From Plenodomus lindquistii (taxonomy: Eukaryota > Ascomycota > Dothideomycetes > Pleosporales > Leptosphaeriaceae): DNA of 64,000 nt. The translations under genes and the position numbers were made by a program. A model generated the notes under the pieces. It did no database searches and was not told the DNA's origin. It was given only the letters and a program-made list of their open reading frames with translations. Positions 22,651-33,990 of the stretch are shown here, piece by piece. Position 1 is the first letter of the stretch. Each line of letters starts with the position of its first letter. The stretch covers positions 1,612,001-1,676,000 of the forward strand of contig JANUWI010000006.1 in NCBI GenBank assembly GCA_025504975.1, written 5' to 3'.

Positions 22651-23349
22651 AGGGTGGTCTGAACTCTTGCTACATTACTGATAGCACTATCATAGATAGT
22701 AAATCGAAGTGCAGGATGAGTGCAGAATACGGTACCGTCTATGCTGAATACCTCTTCCTCTTCAAGTGCAAATGTTGTTGTCCCTATGCTGCTTCAACGC
22801 AGTATTGATACCAATATATGGTACTAACTATTCAAACAGTCTCTTAATAGTCATTAGAGTTCATCCTCTAAGCTCTACTCGCCGTGACGTGATAATCGCC
22901 TTAAGCTTACAGGAAAAAGGGTGTTCCTCCTAAGCGCTAGAAGCAAGACTACTTTAGAAAGACCATTGAAGTCGGAACACGTTTGTTGTGAGTGGTTGAG
23001 GTCTGATGCTTGCTTCCGCCTGAGCAACACATACCTAGTGCTACTACCATTATGGAAAGTTCGCACACCCGGTTACTTCGCGGGGAGTGCGGAAGGTGCG
23101 GGAGAAGGGGGGCGCTATTGGAAACCGATCTAATCCAAATATGGCCTGATGTGCGGGGGAGCAATGTCTTGGCATGGGGTCAGCCCCGCACAACCACGTA
23201 ACAATCTTGGCACCCATGGAGTGGAAAGTTTAGACAGGCCGTGCCTCCCACCCTCCCTCACCTCGATCATCTGCTCTCTCCCTTTACTGCTCGGACTTCC
23301 TTGATATCAGGGTTTTTCCATCGATTGCGATTGTGATTTTGTGATTACA
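22651..23349. promoter_or_regulatory. Upstream region of transcription-factor gene; no supported gene
   Basis: About 700 bp between the GFA gene and the regulator. No open frame has a recognisable motif. A CT-rich tract lies at about 23,245-23,285, shortly before the start codon at 23350, as is common in fungal promoters. TCGGA occurs near 22973 and 23290. Confidence 0.4.
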
Positions 23350-25948
23350 ATGCCTGCGTTTGACCCTGGCTCCTGGAGAAATGCTAGGTATCATTGCAGT
23401 ATCTGTCAGAGACCTTTCGACCGCAAGGACACCTTGTCGCGTCACATGCAAGTCCACGGCAAACAACGGCCACCATCCAAGTCAAAGAGGAAAGCCTGTG
23501 TGTCTTGCTCACAGTCCAAAATCCGTTGCAATGGTCAGCGTCCGACATGCTCTTCCTGCCAGCGACGGAATTTAACCTGTGTCTTCGAAGAAACTGGCAC
23601 ATCTAGATCAAGAGGGTCGCACTCAGTCGCCCCCAACTCTACTCGCCTCAATACTATCCCGGATGTGGATGCGTCATCGCTCAACGCACTATTGCCCGAA
23701 GTCCCTATGGTCGAGAATTGGCCCATGTCACCCATTGACGGAACCCAGCCAACGGACGGCGATATACACAATGATTATTCCGATGGTCAAGGCTCTGGTC
23801 AAAACCAGAGTCAACGTGGCCTACTAAGTCCTTCTTCAATCACCAATACGGCTCCAAATTCAGACTTTTTACTCTCCTGCTTTGACGATATGGACTTCAA
23901 CTTCAACCTCGACTGGTTCATGGTAGAAAACCCTTCGGATGACTTTCTGACCGGACCTGGCTTTAAAGGCCCTTTTACTGCCCCGACCTTGTACAATACC
24001 CAACACCCTCTAATGTCAGCTCCGCAAACAGCGGTTGCAGATGTTTCCCAAGCAGGGGACAACACGCCCCCCGACGAGGCGCAAGGCTCAACCACGATCC
24101 TTGATGGCCTCCTTACTCCTCTGCCACAAACCACGAGCGACTACGGGGATCTTTGGCCTCTGGAAAATCCGCGACCTCCACCAAATCGAGTGTTACTACC
24201 AGCTCTCAAGTCAGATAGCTCGGAAGCAGGACGGTACGATCGGTTCAACTCCATCATGCCCATCAACGATCGAACCTGGCACGCACTTCAGAAATGCATT
24301 GGGTTGCCATTCGAGCACACCTGTCTGCAAACTCTTGACATTGAGTGTTTCCCGTCCAAGGAACAGCTTGATCACTGCATTGACTTATATTTCACTCACT
24401 TCGACCCATCGCTACCAGTTATACATAAACCAACTTTTGATCCCGGCAGAGACCTTTTGGTTACATTGGCGGTAATCAACATTGGAGCATGCTACACTGG
24501 TTTCAGTGCTCGATCCTTCTCGGCCGTATTATCAGACTTACTTCGTCGGCTTCTACTCTTCACAGCCGAGCAGGACCGTCGGTTTGTGCGTAGTGCGTCT
24601 TACGTGACGGCGCAATTATTACAGAACATACGTAAGTCACCATTCAACTTCGTCGCTACGTGGTCCGTCCACCAGCAAACCCTGCAGATATCCTGATGGA
24701 TTGAGTCGCTCACTAATTGTTCTACGAACAGATGGATATTGCAGTGGCAGCCAACAGCTCTTCGAACTTAGCGAGGCATGTCGAAGCTCTTTGGTACACA
24801 ATGCCAGGTGCATGGGGCTATTTCGTTTCGAAAATTCTCAGCCAGATCATCCACCAGCCTCACTGGAGGAAACGTGGCGAATCTGGATTACTGCGGAGAC
24901 GCTGCGCCGTTTAGGCTGGGCCGTATACAAGTATGACGCATCAGTATCCTATCTGCACAACAATCGTCCATTTCTCACGATTGGTGATATCAATCTCAGA
25001 CTTCCTAGCTCTATTGAGCATTGGGAGGCTTTGACGCCTCAAGCTTGGGCGAGTTTACACCCATGGTGCAAGACTGTCCCCTCTAGCCCACGACTGCTAC
25101 CTACGGTCAAGATGCTATTTGACGGCACTCCGAACCCACTTGAAAGAATCGTAGACGAGGAGCATCGCTTCCTCGTTGTCTTGACCTTGCTCAGGATGTT
25201 GTGGTCACAGAAAGAGATTGGTATACATGACCTTGTTAATCTTCCATCGTACGACGATGGACGAAAGAACATCTTGCGAGCTATGGACCAAATGACAAGC
25301 TCAATCACAGAGCTGTCCAATACTCACACAGTCCTAGAGATCGAGCGCATTGTACATAGGGTACAGCTCGTTCATCTAGCTCATATATACGGCGCTGGTG
25401 ATTTAATGAACTGGCTTTACCCCTACCTTCGCAATGGCCCTGAAGTCGAGAACGCAAGGGCCAGGATGAAGCAGTGGGCCGACGAAGATCCACAGAGGAC
25501 TAGAGAGGTGGCATATCATTGTGCGCAGATAATTGGTCTGGTTAGGCATTACCCGAACAACATGCCAATGCATGGGTTCATCATATTCCATGCAGGCGTT
25601 GTACTGGTGTGCGTATCGAGTGTGCTCCCCCAAATCAGCACAGCAACCCAGGGCGCTTCACTCCAGCTCGATGACCTAGCAGCTGAGACGCACTTCCCAA
25701 GCCGCCAGAGTCTTTGGGTCAAGAATGGTGGAAATGAGAAAGTAGGTCTTGTTGGTATTCCTTCACTGTATTGTACAGAAGGGCGACAGCGAGTCCTTGA
25801 TCAGACTGTCTCGCTGCTAAGGCGACAAAGATCGTGGGGTATGGCGCGCAATCTCACGAAAATGGCCCTCTCATTACAGGATAAACGAGCCTCGGTACGG
25901 CAATTTTCGTCGCAGCCCGCTTCGTCCTCTTTCACCACTGAGGACTGA
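23350..25948 (+). CDS. Transcription factor with C2H2 finger, Zn2Cys6 cluster and fungal TF domain
   Basis: Two exons (23350-24631, 24732-25948) give 832 aa. A C2H2 finger lies at about residues 14-36 (YHCSICQRPFD ... HMQVH), followed closely by a Zn2Cys6 binuclear cluster near residues 47-76 (CVSCSQSKIRC, then CSSCQRRNLTC). An acidic, Ser/Pro-rich linker follows. A fungal-specific TF domain (PF04082-like) begins near residue 325 (LDHCIDLYFTHFDPSLPVIH). This C2H2 + Zn2Cys6 architecture is known in a subgroup of fungal regulators. It acts in the nucleus and is the obvious pathway-specific regulator here. The true start is the ATG at 23350; the frame is open slightly upstream only with a GTG. 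Confidence 0.92.
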
Positions 25949-26469
25949 GTTTGTTTGCAGTCTCAAAGACCAGCACGAACTCTGTTGTCGTCCCAGAAAA
26001 CAACTTGACTATTCAGATCTGGAGAACCCCCATTCATTGTTAAGTGTGCAAAGACATTGGCTGGCTGCCTGGGACGAAGGAGTTGACCCTGTGCCTTCAG
26101 GTCCGAGGGCCACTTTTACTGCTCCGCAGACATGTTTGCTTGGTCTAGGCCCCGCATCAGACAACAGCTCATGGCGACTGACAAAGTAGGGGCACGACTC
26201 ACGTTATTCTCTTACCTCTGTTCGCTCTCTGTAATCGCCGATGCTAGGAGTTACGCTGACCAGATTCACCTCGTCTTCTTCTTTGACGAGACAAGCGCCG
26301 AGCCAGTTCATCGCTGCTTTGGAGCAAGCATATGCAGTTCACCCTGGATATGGCGCTAATGATACAACAGCTGAAGTTAGGACAGTCTGACCGTGACTCC
26401 TTCGAAGTCGTGGCTGTGCGACTTGTATCTAGAAACAACTAGTCAACTATTACGAACTTCTTTTAATTC
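25949..26469. other. Intergenic, no supported gene
   Basis: GC-normal sequence after the transcription factor. Short open frames occur (for example from 26132), but no family motif is visible. Confidence 0.45.
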
Positions 26470-26850
26470 TGCTTGTGTGGAGCCAACATCCTCTGCGTTC
26501 GGACTGCTTGCTTACACTTTGCAAACGGCCAAAGAAATTAATCTCGAATAGTCTTGTCCATGTATCTATCAATCATTCTGCCACGCGTCCTATTGGCTTC
26601 AGTGTGGCAGCATTCAGAATGACAGAATCGAGCCTGTTGGTGCGGTCTATGGCAGGCTGAACTACGCGCTCCTTGTTGGACGACCCGAGACGTTCCCTTG
26701 TATCTCCACAAGTCGGTCTTGATGTGAAGGCAGTAATCGCTCCAGTACATCCGTGTTGATGTCAACCCCTACCACCAAGGCAAGTAGAGGATTGGACAGA
26801 AACAGATTCACGATCTTAAGACCAATGCCGTTGCCGGCGCCTGCTACGAT
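26470..26850 (-). pseudogene. Truncated SDR pseudogene
   Basis: On the minus strand a Rossmann start is readable as AGAGNGIGLKIVNLFLS (from about 26844), then VVGVDINTDVLERLL and VEIQGNVS. The frame then shifts by one and continues with VILNAATLKPIGRVAE, a stop, and LFEINFFGRLQSVSK. These match the GxxxGxG, NAG and helix-4 regions of a classical SDR. The catalytic Ser-Tyr-Lys part is missing. Stops and a frameshift show it is dead. A possible first exon lies just upstream (about 26911-26960). It is unlike the intact SDR at 9864 in detail, so it is a different family member. Confidence 0.7.
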
Positions 26851-27400
26851 GCTTCAATGACTTGTGAGCTAAGCAGCGATGTACGCACCAGAATAAATAG
26901 CTTACACTACCTTTGCAGTAGATGTGTGCGAGGCCGTACTTTCTGCTTGCTGACTGCTAATAAAGTAGCTGGTTTGGACGGCGGGTAGGTAGGTGTACTC
27001 TCGATGCAGTCCGACGATCTTTGACGTCGAGATGGAGCGTGCTATTTACAGTCTTACTCAAAGATAGGTTCCGAGGCCGTAAATTGATGGTCTGAATCGC
27101 AACAAAGAGTCGATCCGCAGCCGTTTTCTCGGGCACTGTGGTTCGTCCACCTCCACGATCGGAGTCACATGTGGTATCGGCCGCAAGCCCGCGCCGGAGA
27201 TATAGTCCGTGTGAGTCGACGCTAATTAGTCTCATACGAGGTGGGTATGGAGTGCAATGTATATTGCAAGAAACTCTCAATGCTTTTTTGTTTTGGGGCT
27301 GTGTCCCATACCCAGGTAATTGCTACTCTTCCGAGTATAACCATCTCCTTGTGAATCCAGAACACCTTCTCCAAACCTCCACCCATCCTGTGAGCCTCAG
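26851..27400. promoter_or_regulatory. Upstream region of VOC gene
   Basis: No gene is supported apart from a possible lost first exon of the SDR pseudogene. ATCGGA lies at 27158-27163, 240 bp before the VOC start codon. Confidence 0.4.
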
Positions 27401-28100
27401 ATGTCTACTCGTGGACGCCAACCGCCAGCTCTACGGCCCGGCCCTCCTCTCGTCCCCTCCGACGTCTTCTCCTCCGAACTATCTACGAACGGCTATGTGC
27501 TCAACCACATTGCACTCCAGGTCAGCTCCGCCGCTACCTCTTTGGCTTTCTACGTCGATTTCTTGGGAATGAGTGTTGCCTTCGAGATCAATGCTGGTCC
27601 TTTCTCGGCTTACTACCTTGGGTATCCCGAAGAGGGAGATGAAAGCTCCGCGGATATGGCAAAGTCGGCTGGGACTAGATCGGGTCTCCTTGAACTGATT
27701 GTTACGAACGGTGGCAACGGTGGCGACGAACAAAAGAGTTGTGAATCCGGTCAGAAGACTATGCAAGGCGGATTTGCACATATTGGATTTCGCGTCCCAG
27801 ATGTTGCTGAGACTGTACAACGAGCGAAAGATAGAGGCTACAAGGTCTTGAAAGCAGTAGATGATGTTCGGTTGCAAAGTATGCCCTTACCTTCATGGTC
27901 TGGACATCAAGGGCGGGAAACGTTGTCCTCGCAACGATGGAAGAGCGAATTTGAGACAACTTTTGCTCAGATCGCCTTCCTCCAAGATCCGGACGGGTAA
28001 GTGAATATCGATCCCTTCCCTTTTATCGCACAGCCTTGAAAGGACTGAGCTAAATATCTACAGCAACTGCTGTGAAATCTTGCCTAGAGACTTGAAATAA
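27401..28100 (+). CDS. VOC superfamily protein, glyoxalase I-like
   Basis: Two exons (27401-27996, 28064-28100) give 210 aa; the tiny second exon supplies NCCEILPRDLK. Four metal-ligand positions of the glyoxalase fold are present: His in LNHIALQV, Glu in LLELIV, His in FAHIGFRV and Glu in CCEILP. The single-domain length differs from the duplicated fungal glyoxalase I of about 320 aa. VOC enzymes include glyoxalases, ring-cleaving dioxygenases and isomerases, so the reaction cannot be named. In this cluster it could detoxify an oxoaldehyde or cleave or isomerise an intermediate. It is followed on the same strand by the second BVMO. Confidence 0.85.
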
Positions 28101-28907
28101 TTGCTCTAGGACATCTATGAAATTACTGCCTTCATACAATCTTGTAGTCACTTTGTTTGGTGAGAGAATGAGATTACGCATTGAGGTGCACGATTTGGGG
28201 CTGGTAAAAGAGCATCAGATAGCTTGAATAGATTCGGTTATCGTTCACAAATTGATAATCTCAATACAATGGGCGCGGCATCACGCACGCAGCGTGCCGC
28301 AACGGTCATCGAAACATGTTCACGCGATGTAACCTTATCGGCCCAATTGAGCCCCAACCATTCCGAAAATCTCGGGGTGCCAATCGTCATGCACTGGCTC
28401 AAACGAGTAGTTGTTGATTATACTACTCAGAGCTGAGATACAGGTTCGATCTCTCTTTCACTAAGTTGGCAAAGGTCTTTGAATCCTCGGCCAATACGGC
28501 AACAAGTATAGTCAGTGGTCTCTCCGATGTCCGAACGTAGCCCATGCCATCCGAGGTTGCACCGACCCCGCCTCCCCCACGGGGTATACGGTTAACAGAT
28601 CGTCAGTTGGTGTCATATCTCCGTTCCCACTCTCTGGAAAGCTCTGCGGGCCTAGACCTAATAGGTGTCGGTGTCGCTCTGAGATCTCGGAAACCAAGAG
28701 CACATATCTGTTGGGGCCCCAACTCTTTTGAACCGGCCAAGTTCGTCCGAGCCATTCCGTCGTCTCATTCAAAGCAATCACTAACTACCAGTGTCCGGAG
28801 CGTGGAGAAACCGCTTTAGGAGCCGCTTGACAGCTGCTACGCCGCACCTGTCTAATCTGTATTAACCCCGGTCTCGAACCACCACTTAACTGGAACCCTG
28901 ATCAATA
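28101..28907. promoter_or_regulatory. Upstream region of second BVMO
   Basis: About 800 bp with no supported gene. A TCCGAT box lies at 28523-28528 in the context GGTCTCTCCGATGTCCG, very like GGTCTCCGATGGTCC at 21649 in the CoA-transferase/GFA promoter. A C-rich run with a CCCCAC core follows near 28,570. Confidence 0.45.
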
Positions 28908-30817
28908 ATGCCTGGACTCTCTGACCAACTCGCGGATCCCAAGTCAATTCACGCCGAGGAAGCTCCTATTGGCAATGGGATAACAAATGATACAGAAGGG
29001 GTCAAGGCTACCAATGGCTCCCCCTCTCAAACTCTCTCAACTGATGTTCTTATCATTGGTGGTGGCTTCGGCGGAATATATGGCTTGTACAAATTTCGCC
29101 AGCTTGGACTCGACGTCAAACTCTTCGAGGCGGGTGGTTACTTTGGCGGTACCTGGTATTGGAACCGTTACCCAGGCGCCCGCGTTGACAGCGAGACACC
29201 ATTATACAGCTTGTCTATCCCAGAAGTGTACAAAACTTGGCATTTCTCCGAGCGATATGTGTCGGGCGATGAGCTGAGGCGGTATTTCGAGCACGTTGAC
29301 AAGGTACTCAATCTTAGTAAAGATGCTCGCTTCAACACCATCGTTTGTGGCGCCAAGTACGATATCGAGGCCGGCGAATGGCACGTCAAAACTACGGATG
29401 GCAACCTAGCCAAGGCAAAATACCTCGTCTGCGCGACAGGAACTTCGTACAAAAAGCATGTCCCCGTGTTCAAAAACCTCGACAGCTTTCAAGGGCAACT
29501 TGTCCATAGTGCTGCATACCCAGCTAACGGCCTCGACATAAAAGGCAAAAAAATCGCCGTTATTGGCTCGGGTGCAACAGGCCTACAAATAGTGCAGGAG
29601 ATTGCACCTCAAGATTGCGACTTGACGGCATTTGTACGAACTCCAAACCTGGCCCTTCCGATGAGGCAACGCAGCATGAGCAAGGAGGAGCAAGACGCCA
29701 TGAAACATTTCTATCGATCCATCTTTGCCTCGGCTAAGCGGAGTCCATTTGGATTTCCCTATGATGCGGCCCCAAAAACCTTCCACGAAGCAACGCCTGA
29801 AGAACGCCGCGCGCATTACGAAGACTTATGGAAGCTAGGTGGCTTTGGCTTTGTGGTTGGCAACTACCCTGATTTCTACGCTGACCGCGAAGCCAATCGC
29901 GAGATCTACCAATTCTGGGCGGAGAAGACGCGGCAGCGGTTTAAGAACCCTGTCAAACGGGATATCATGGCGCCTCAGACTCAGCCTATCTGGTATGGCA
30001 CCAAACGATCATCCCTCGAGCAGAACTATTTCGAAATGATCGATCGCGATAATGTTACCTTGGTCGATTTGAATAAAACGCCAATCGTGGAATTCCAGGA
30101 GACAGGAATCCTTACATCGCAGAAGCTATTAGAGTTCGATATTATTATTCTGGCCACAGGCTTTGACGCCATCACTGGTAGCCTGAAAGATATAGGACTA
30201 GTCGATATAGACAACATTACCCTCCGTGAAAGGTGGGAAAAGGGCACATATACCTATCTGGGATTAACGATCCCAAAGCTTCCGAATTTGTTTATGGTTT
30301 ATTCGCCGCAGGCTCCAACGTCTCTAGCCAACGGGACTGCTATCATTGAAGTCCAAATCGAATGGATTGCAGCGGCCATTCAGAAGATGCGTGAGAAAGG
30401 GATCAAATACGTGGACGCACATCAGAAGGCTGCCGAGGAATGGAGGGAGGAGATTCAGAGAATCGGGAATCAAACGTTGTTCCCAGAGACAAAGAGTTGG
30501 TACAATGGGTAAGTTTCCACCCTCTAAGACTCTAATCTGCTCTCTATACCCAACCTAATGCCTTTTGAGTTGGGGTTGTATTACAACACATCGTCGAGCA
30601 AGATTATAACAAGACGACTTTTTACTGCACATCTACGCATATACAGCTAACTTACAATTCGCGTAGTGGAAACATAGATGGCAAACCTTTCGAACAAATG
30701 CTCTACCTTGCTGGTTTAGACGTTTACGGTTCAACGATAGAACGCGTGCTTAAGGAAGGCGAGCAGGAGTGGGCTGGTTTCAATGTAGTTAAAAATAGTA
30801 ATGAGCGCATAATATAG
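28908..30817 (+). CDS. Baeyer-Villiger monooxygenase (cyclohexanone/cyclopentanone MO-like)
   Basis: Two exons (28908-30508, 30667-30817) give 583 aa. FAD motif GGGFGGIYG lies near residue 51, then GGTWYWNRYPGARVDSE. The NADPH motif is GSGATG and the ATGFD motif is in ILATGFDAITG. The Baeyer-Villiger fingerprint region reads FQGQLVHSAAYP, with Tyr where most members have Trp. Exon 2 carries the expected C-terminal KPFEQMLYLAG segment. It is a cytosolic flavoenzyme that converts cyclic or linear ketones into lactones or esters using NADPH and O2. The stop codon lies at the very edge of the RIPped block, so the last ten residues and the TAG may have been altered by RIP leakage. Confidence 0.9.
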
Positions 30818-30999
30818 AAAAAGGTAAAGTATTTTTTAAAGTTCCTTCTATATTTAATAGAGAAGGTATCTAATATTAACGTCTATACTATAAAAACTAA
30901 TAGTAGAATTAATTATATTACTATATAATGCTTTATATAGTAGACATCTATTATATTAGTATTTAACTAGCTTAAATAAAAGTTCTTTAAAAAGTAAAG

Positions 31000-33060
31000 T
31001 AGACTAATAAATAGCTATTTAAATTTCTAGTTAGCTAGAGTAAAAGGTTTTTATTTAAATTATTTTAGAATTTACTTTTTATTAATTTTATATTTTTTTA
31101 GAAATAGAAATTACTAGAAAATGTATTAGTTAGTTTTAAAGTATATAGAAATATATAGAGATTAAAAAGCTAGAAAGATATATTTTTTTAAACTTTATAT
31201 AAAAAAATAAAAAAGTTATATTAAATAGTTTAATTAAATAGATAAACTATAGAGAATAGAATTTAGTAGTAGTTTTAAATTTTTATAAAGTTTTTTTTTT
31301 TTACTATATTAGTATATATGTAATAGTAGAATTAAAATTTCTATAAAATCTAAGCTTAATTAAAAAACTAGCTTTTTTAGAGAATTTTTCTAGCTCTAGA
31401 GAACTTTTAAAATTTAAAAGTAGAATTTTTTTTTAGCTATTTTAAATATAATGTATTTTACTAGTTAACCTAATTACCTAGTAAACCTAATAGTTTTTTT
31501 TAGTATTATAAATTCTAAGTTTTTAATTATTATTATTATTACTATTAATATCTAACTCCACTACTATAAAGCTTATATTTAATTTAAAAGAACTTTTTAA
31601 ACTTTTCTAGTATATATAAATATTATACCTAGTTTTTTAATAATTACTATAGCGTTAGATATCTAGTTAAATAGGTATTTAACTACTACTACTATACGTA
31701 TATTTTAATAGAGTAGGCGCTATAGTTAAAGCTATAGTAGTTTATAATCTAGTACTATATTTAAAAGTACTTTTTTACTAATTTTTTTTATTATACTTTT
31801 TTTTTTATTATCTCTACTAATTACTTTTTAACTTTATAGATATAAATTTAAAAAAAAGCGTTTTAGTATAGTATTAGTTTAGCCTTTTTTATATGCTATA
31901 AAAAGCTAGTTTATATAGTAATAAATAACTAAGTAAAAATTTTTTATATAAGCTTTAACTAAAACCTATATTAATAAATATTACTAAAAGTTTTAAATTA
32001 CTATAAATTTACTAGTAAAAAAAGTTAAAGTAAAATATATATCTAGAAATTAATATAATCTAGTACTATTTACACGTTAGTAAAAACTAGCTCTAAGACT
32101 TTAAAAGTTTTTTAATAGTTATTAACTATAAATATATTAAAAAATACGTTTTTAAAAGCTAGAAAAAAGTTTTTTTATTAATATAGAGAATATATTAGCG
32201 TATTAAGTTTTATATATACTAAAAATACTTACGTTTTAATAATAAAAAATATACTATATTAAATAGCTAAAGAATATAGAATAAATAGATAAGTATATAG
32301 ATTATTAGAATTTTATTTTTTATATAGTAGTTTTTAAACTATTAGTTAAAATAGCTTTTATAGCTATTTAAAATTAGTAACTAGTATATTTTTATTTTTT
32401 ATACTTTTATATATATATTAAAGTATTTTAACTACTCTAGTTTAAATATATTATTTATCTAGCTATTTTTAAAAACTAATAGTTTCTAGTTATAAAAAAT
32501 ACTAGTTTTTTTATACTATATAGAGATATATATACGTTTTTTATAAATAATAAAAAGTAAAGTTATATTCTCTAAAGTAGTTATACTCTAGATAATAGTA
32601 ATTTACTTATAATTATCTAGCTAAATAATATCTAGCTAATTATATTTTTTAAAGTTTATAATAACTTTTATAGATTTAATTATACCTATTTAGAAGCTAG
32701 TTTTATTAAAGTTATAGATATTATTATTCTAGATACTATACTTAGCTTTTATTTTATCTATAAATTTAAACTATATACTAATAATCTCTAAATTTTTCTA
32801 CTTTATTTTTTATTTATTTTTTATTTAGTTAAAAGCTATTTTAAATTTACCTAAACGCGTTATAAAGCGTTTAGTCTAGAATTTATCTACTTATATTCTA
32901 TTATATATTTCTAGTATCTTATTAGCTATATTTTTTACATTATATAGCTAGAGTATAAACTTTTATAAATTAAAGTTAAAAATATATTAGATAATTATCT
33001 ACTCTTTAGTAGTAATAAGTTTTTAAATAATAAATTAAATTTAAAAGCGTAGTAGAATTC
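31000..33060 (-). mobile_element. Fot1/pogo-like transposon remnant of a different family
   Basis: On the minus strand near 32,750-32,600 the RIPped reading KYSI, stop, NNNIYNFNKTSF, stop, IGII is the remnant of the YNFDETGFxxG motif of Fot1/pogo DDE transposases. It is followed by decayed GNREW-like and PPFIIYKGK-like regions. The sequence differs from the two 1,864-bp copies, so it is another family. Stops are frequent. I did not find terminal repeats, and the borders are approximate. Confidence 0.65.
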
Positions 33061-33343
33061 TTTTAATATAAAAGAATTCTACTATATATTTACTAGTATT
33101 ACTTATATAGAATACTAGTAACTAGGTAGTTAGTAATATAAATTACTAATTTACTACTTTTACTTTATAAAGCCTTTTTTTACGTATATAGTAGCTAAAG
33201 AACTAGTAAAATACATTTAGTATAGTAAGTAAAAATATATATATTATATATATACTAGATATCTCTAGTAGTAATAAATTAGAAAATATAAATAATATAA
33301 AATACTTAAATTACTTTAGATATACAATTTATACTACCTACTA

Positions 33344-33990
33344 CTCTAGTCTATTTAAAAAGAGAGTAGTATATAGAAAATTACTTTTATTTTATTTTAT
33401 AGAAAGGTACTACGTAAAAAATTACTTTTATAATATATATTTTTAAATATAGTATCTAGCTTCTAAAGCTAATAATACTTTTCTATAGCTTTATTTAACT
33501 CTAAACTTTTTATAACTTTAGTATTATAGTTACTTTATTTATATACTATACTACTACTTTTTTTTTTCTATTTATTTTATATATAGTTTTGTTATACTAT
33601 TTTTATATATAAAAACGTAGTTTTTTTTTACCTATTTATTTTTACTATATTTATAGATATTAGCTTTATACTATAGTATTTTATTATTAGCCTATTACTT
33701 AGTAAAATAAGTTTATACCTTTTTTTTTTATTATATAGAGTAGTAAAGTCTTTTAATAGTATAGTAGTAATTAGTAGTAAATTTATTATAAAAATATATA
33801 ATTAATATAATTATTTAATAAATAAAATAATAGATAGAAAAAGCTTTAGTGTTTTTTATAATTATTATACTAACTCTATTTTTACTAAAAGTTTAGTATT
33901 AAATATTTACCTATTAAAGTATTAGCTACTAGTAGGCTATATATATAGTATTTTTTATTATATTTATATGACTTTTTACTATATATATAT
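33344..33990 (+). repeat. About 650-bp dispersed repeat, copy 1 (LTR-like)
   Basis: It aligns along its length with 42632-43275 in the same orientation, both starting at CTACTCTAG and followed by AGAGAGTAGTATATAG. Length and direct orientation fit long terminal repeats. Copy 2 cuts directly into a gypsy reverse-transcriptase frame. No coding is visible within it. Borders are approximate. Confidence 0.6.

Noticed and set aside
27479..27877. Minus-strand frame opposite the VOC gene
   Set aside because: Shadow of the glyoxalase-like coding frame, whose four metal ligands are clear on the plus strand.
28512..28819. Overlapping plus and minus frames upstream of the second BVMO
   Set aside because: Proline-rich chance frames in a promoter region; no family match.
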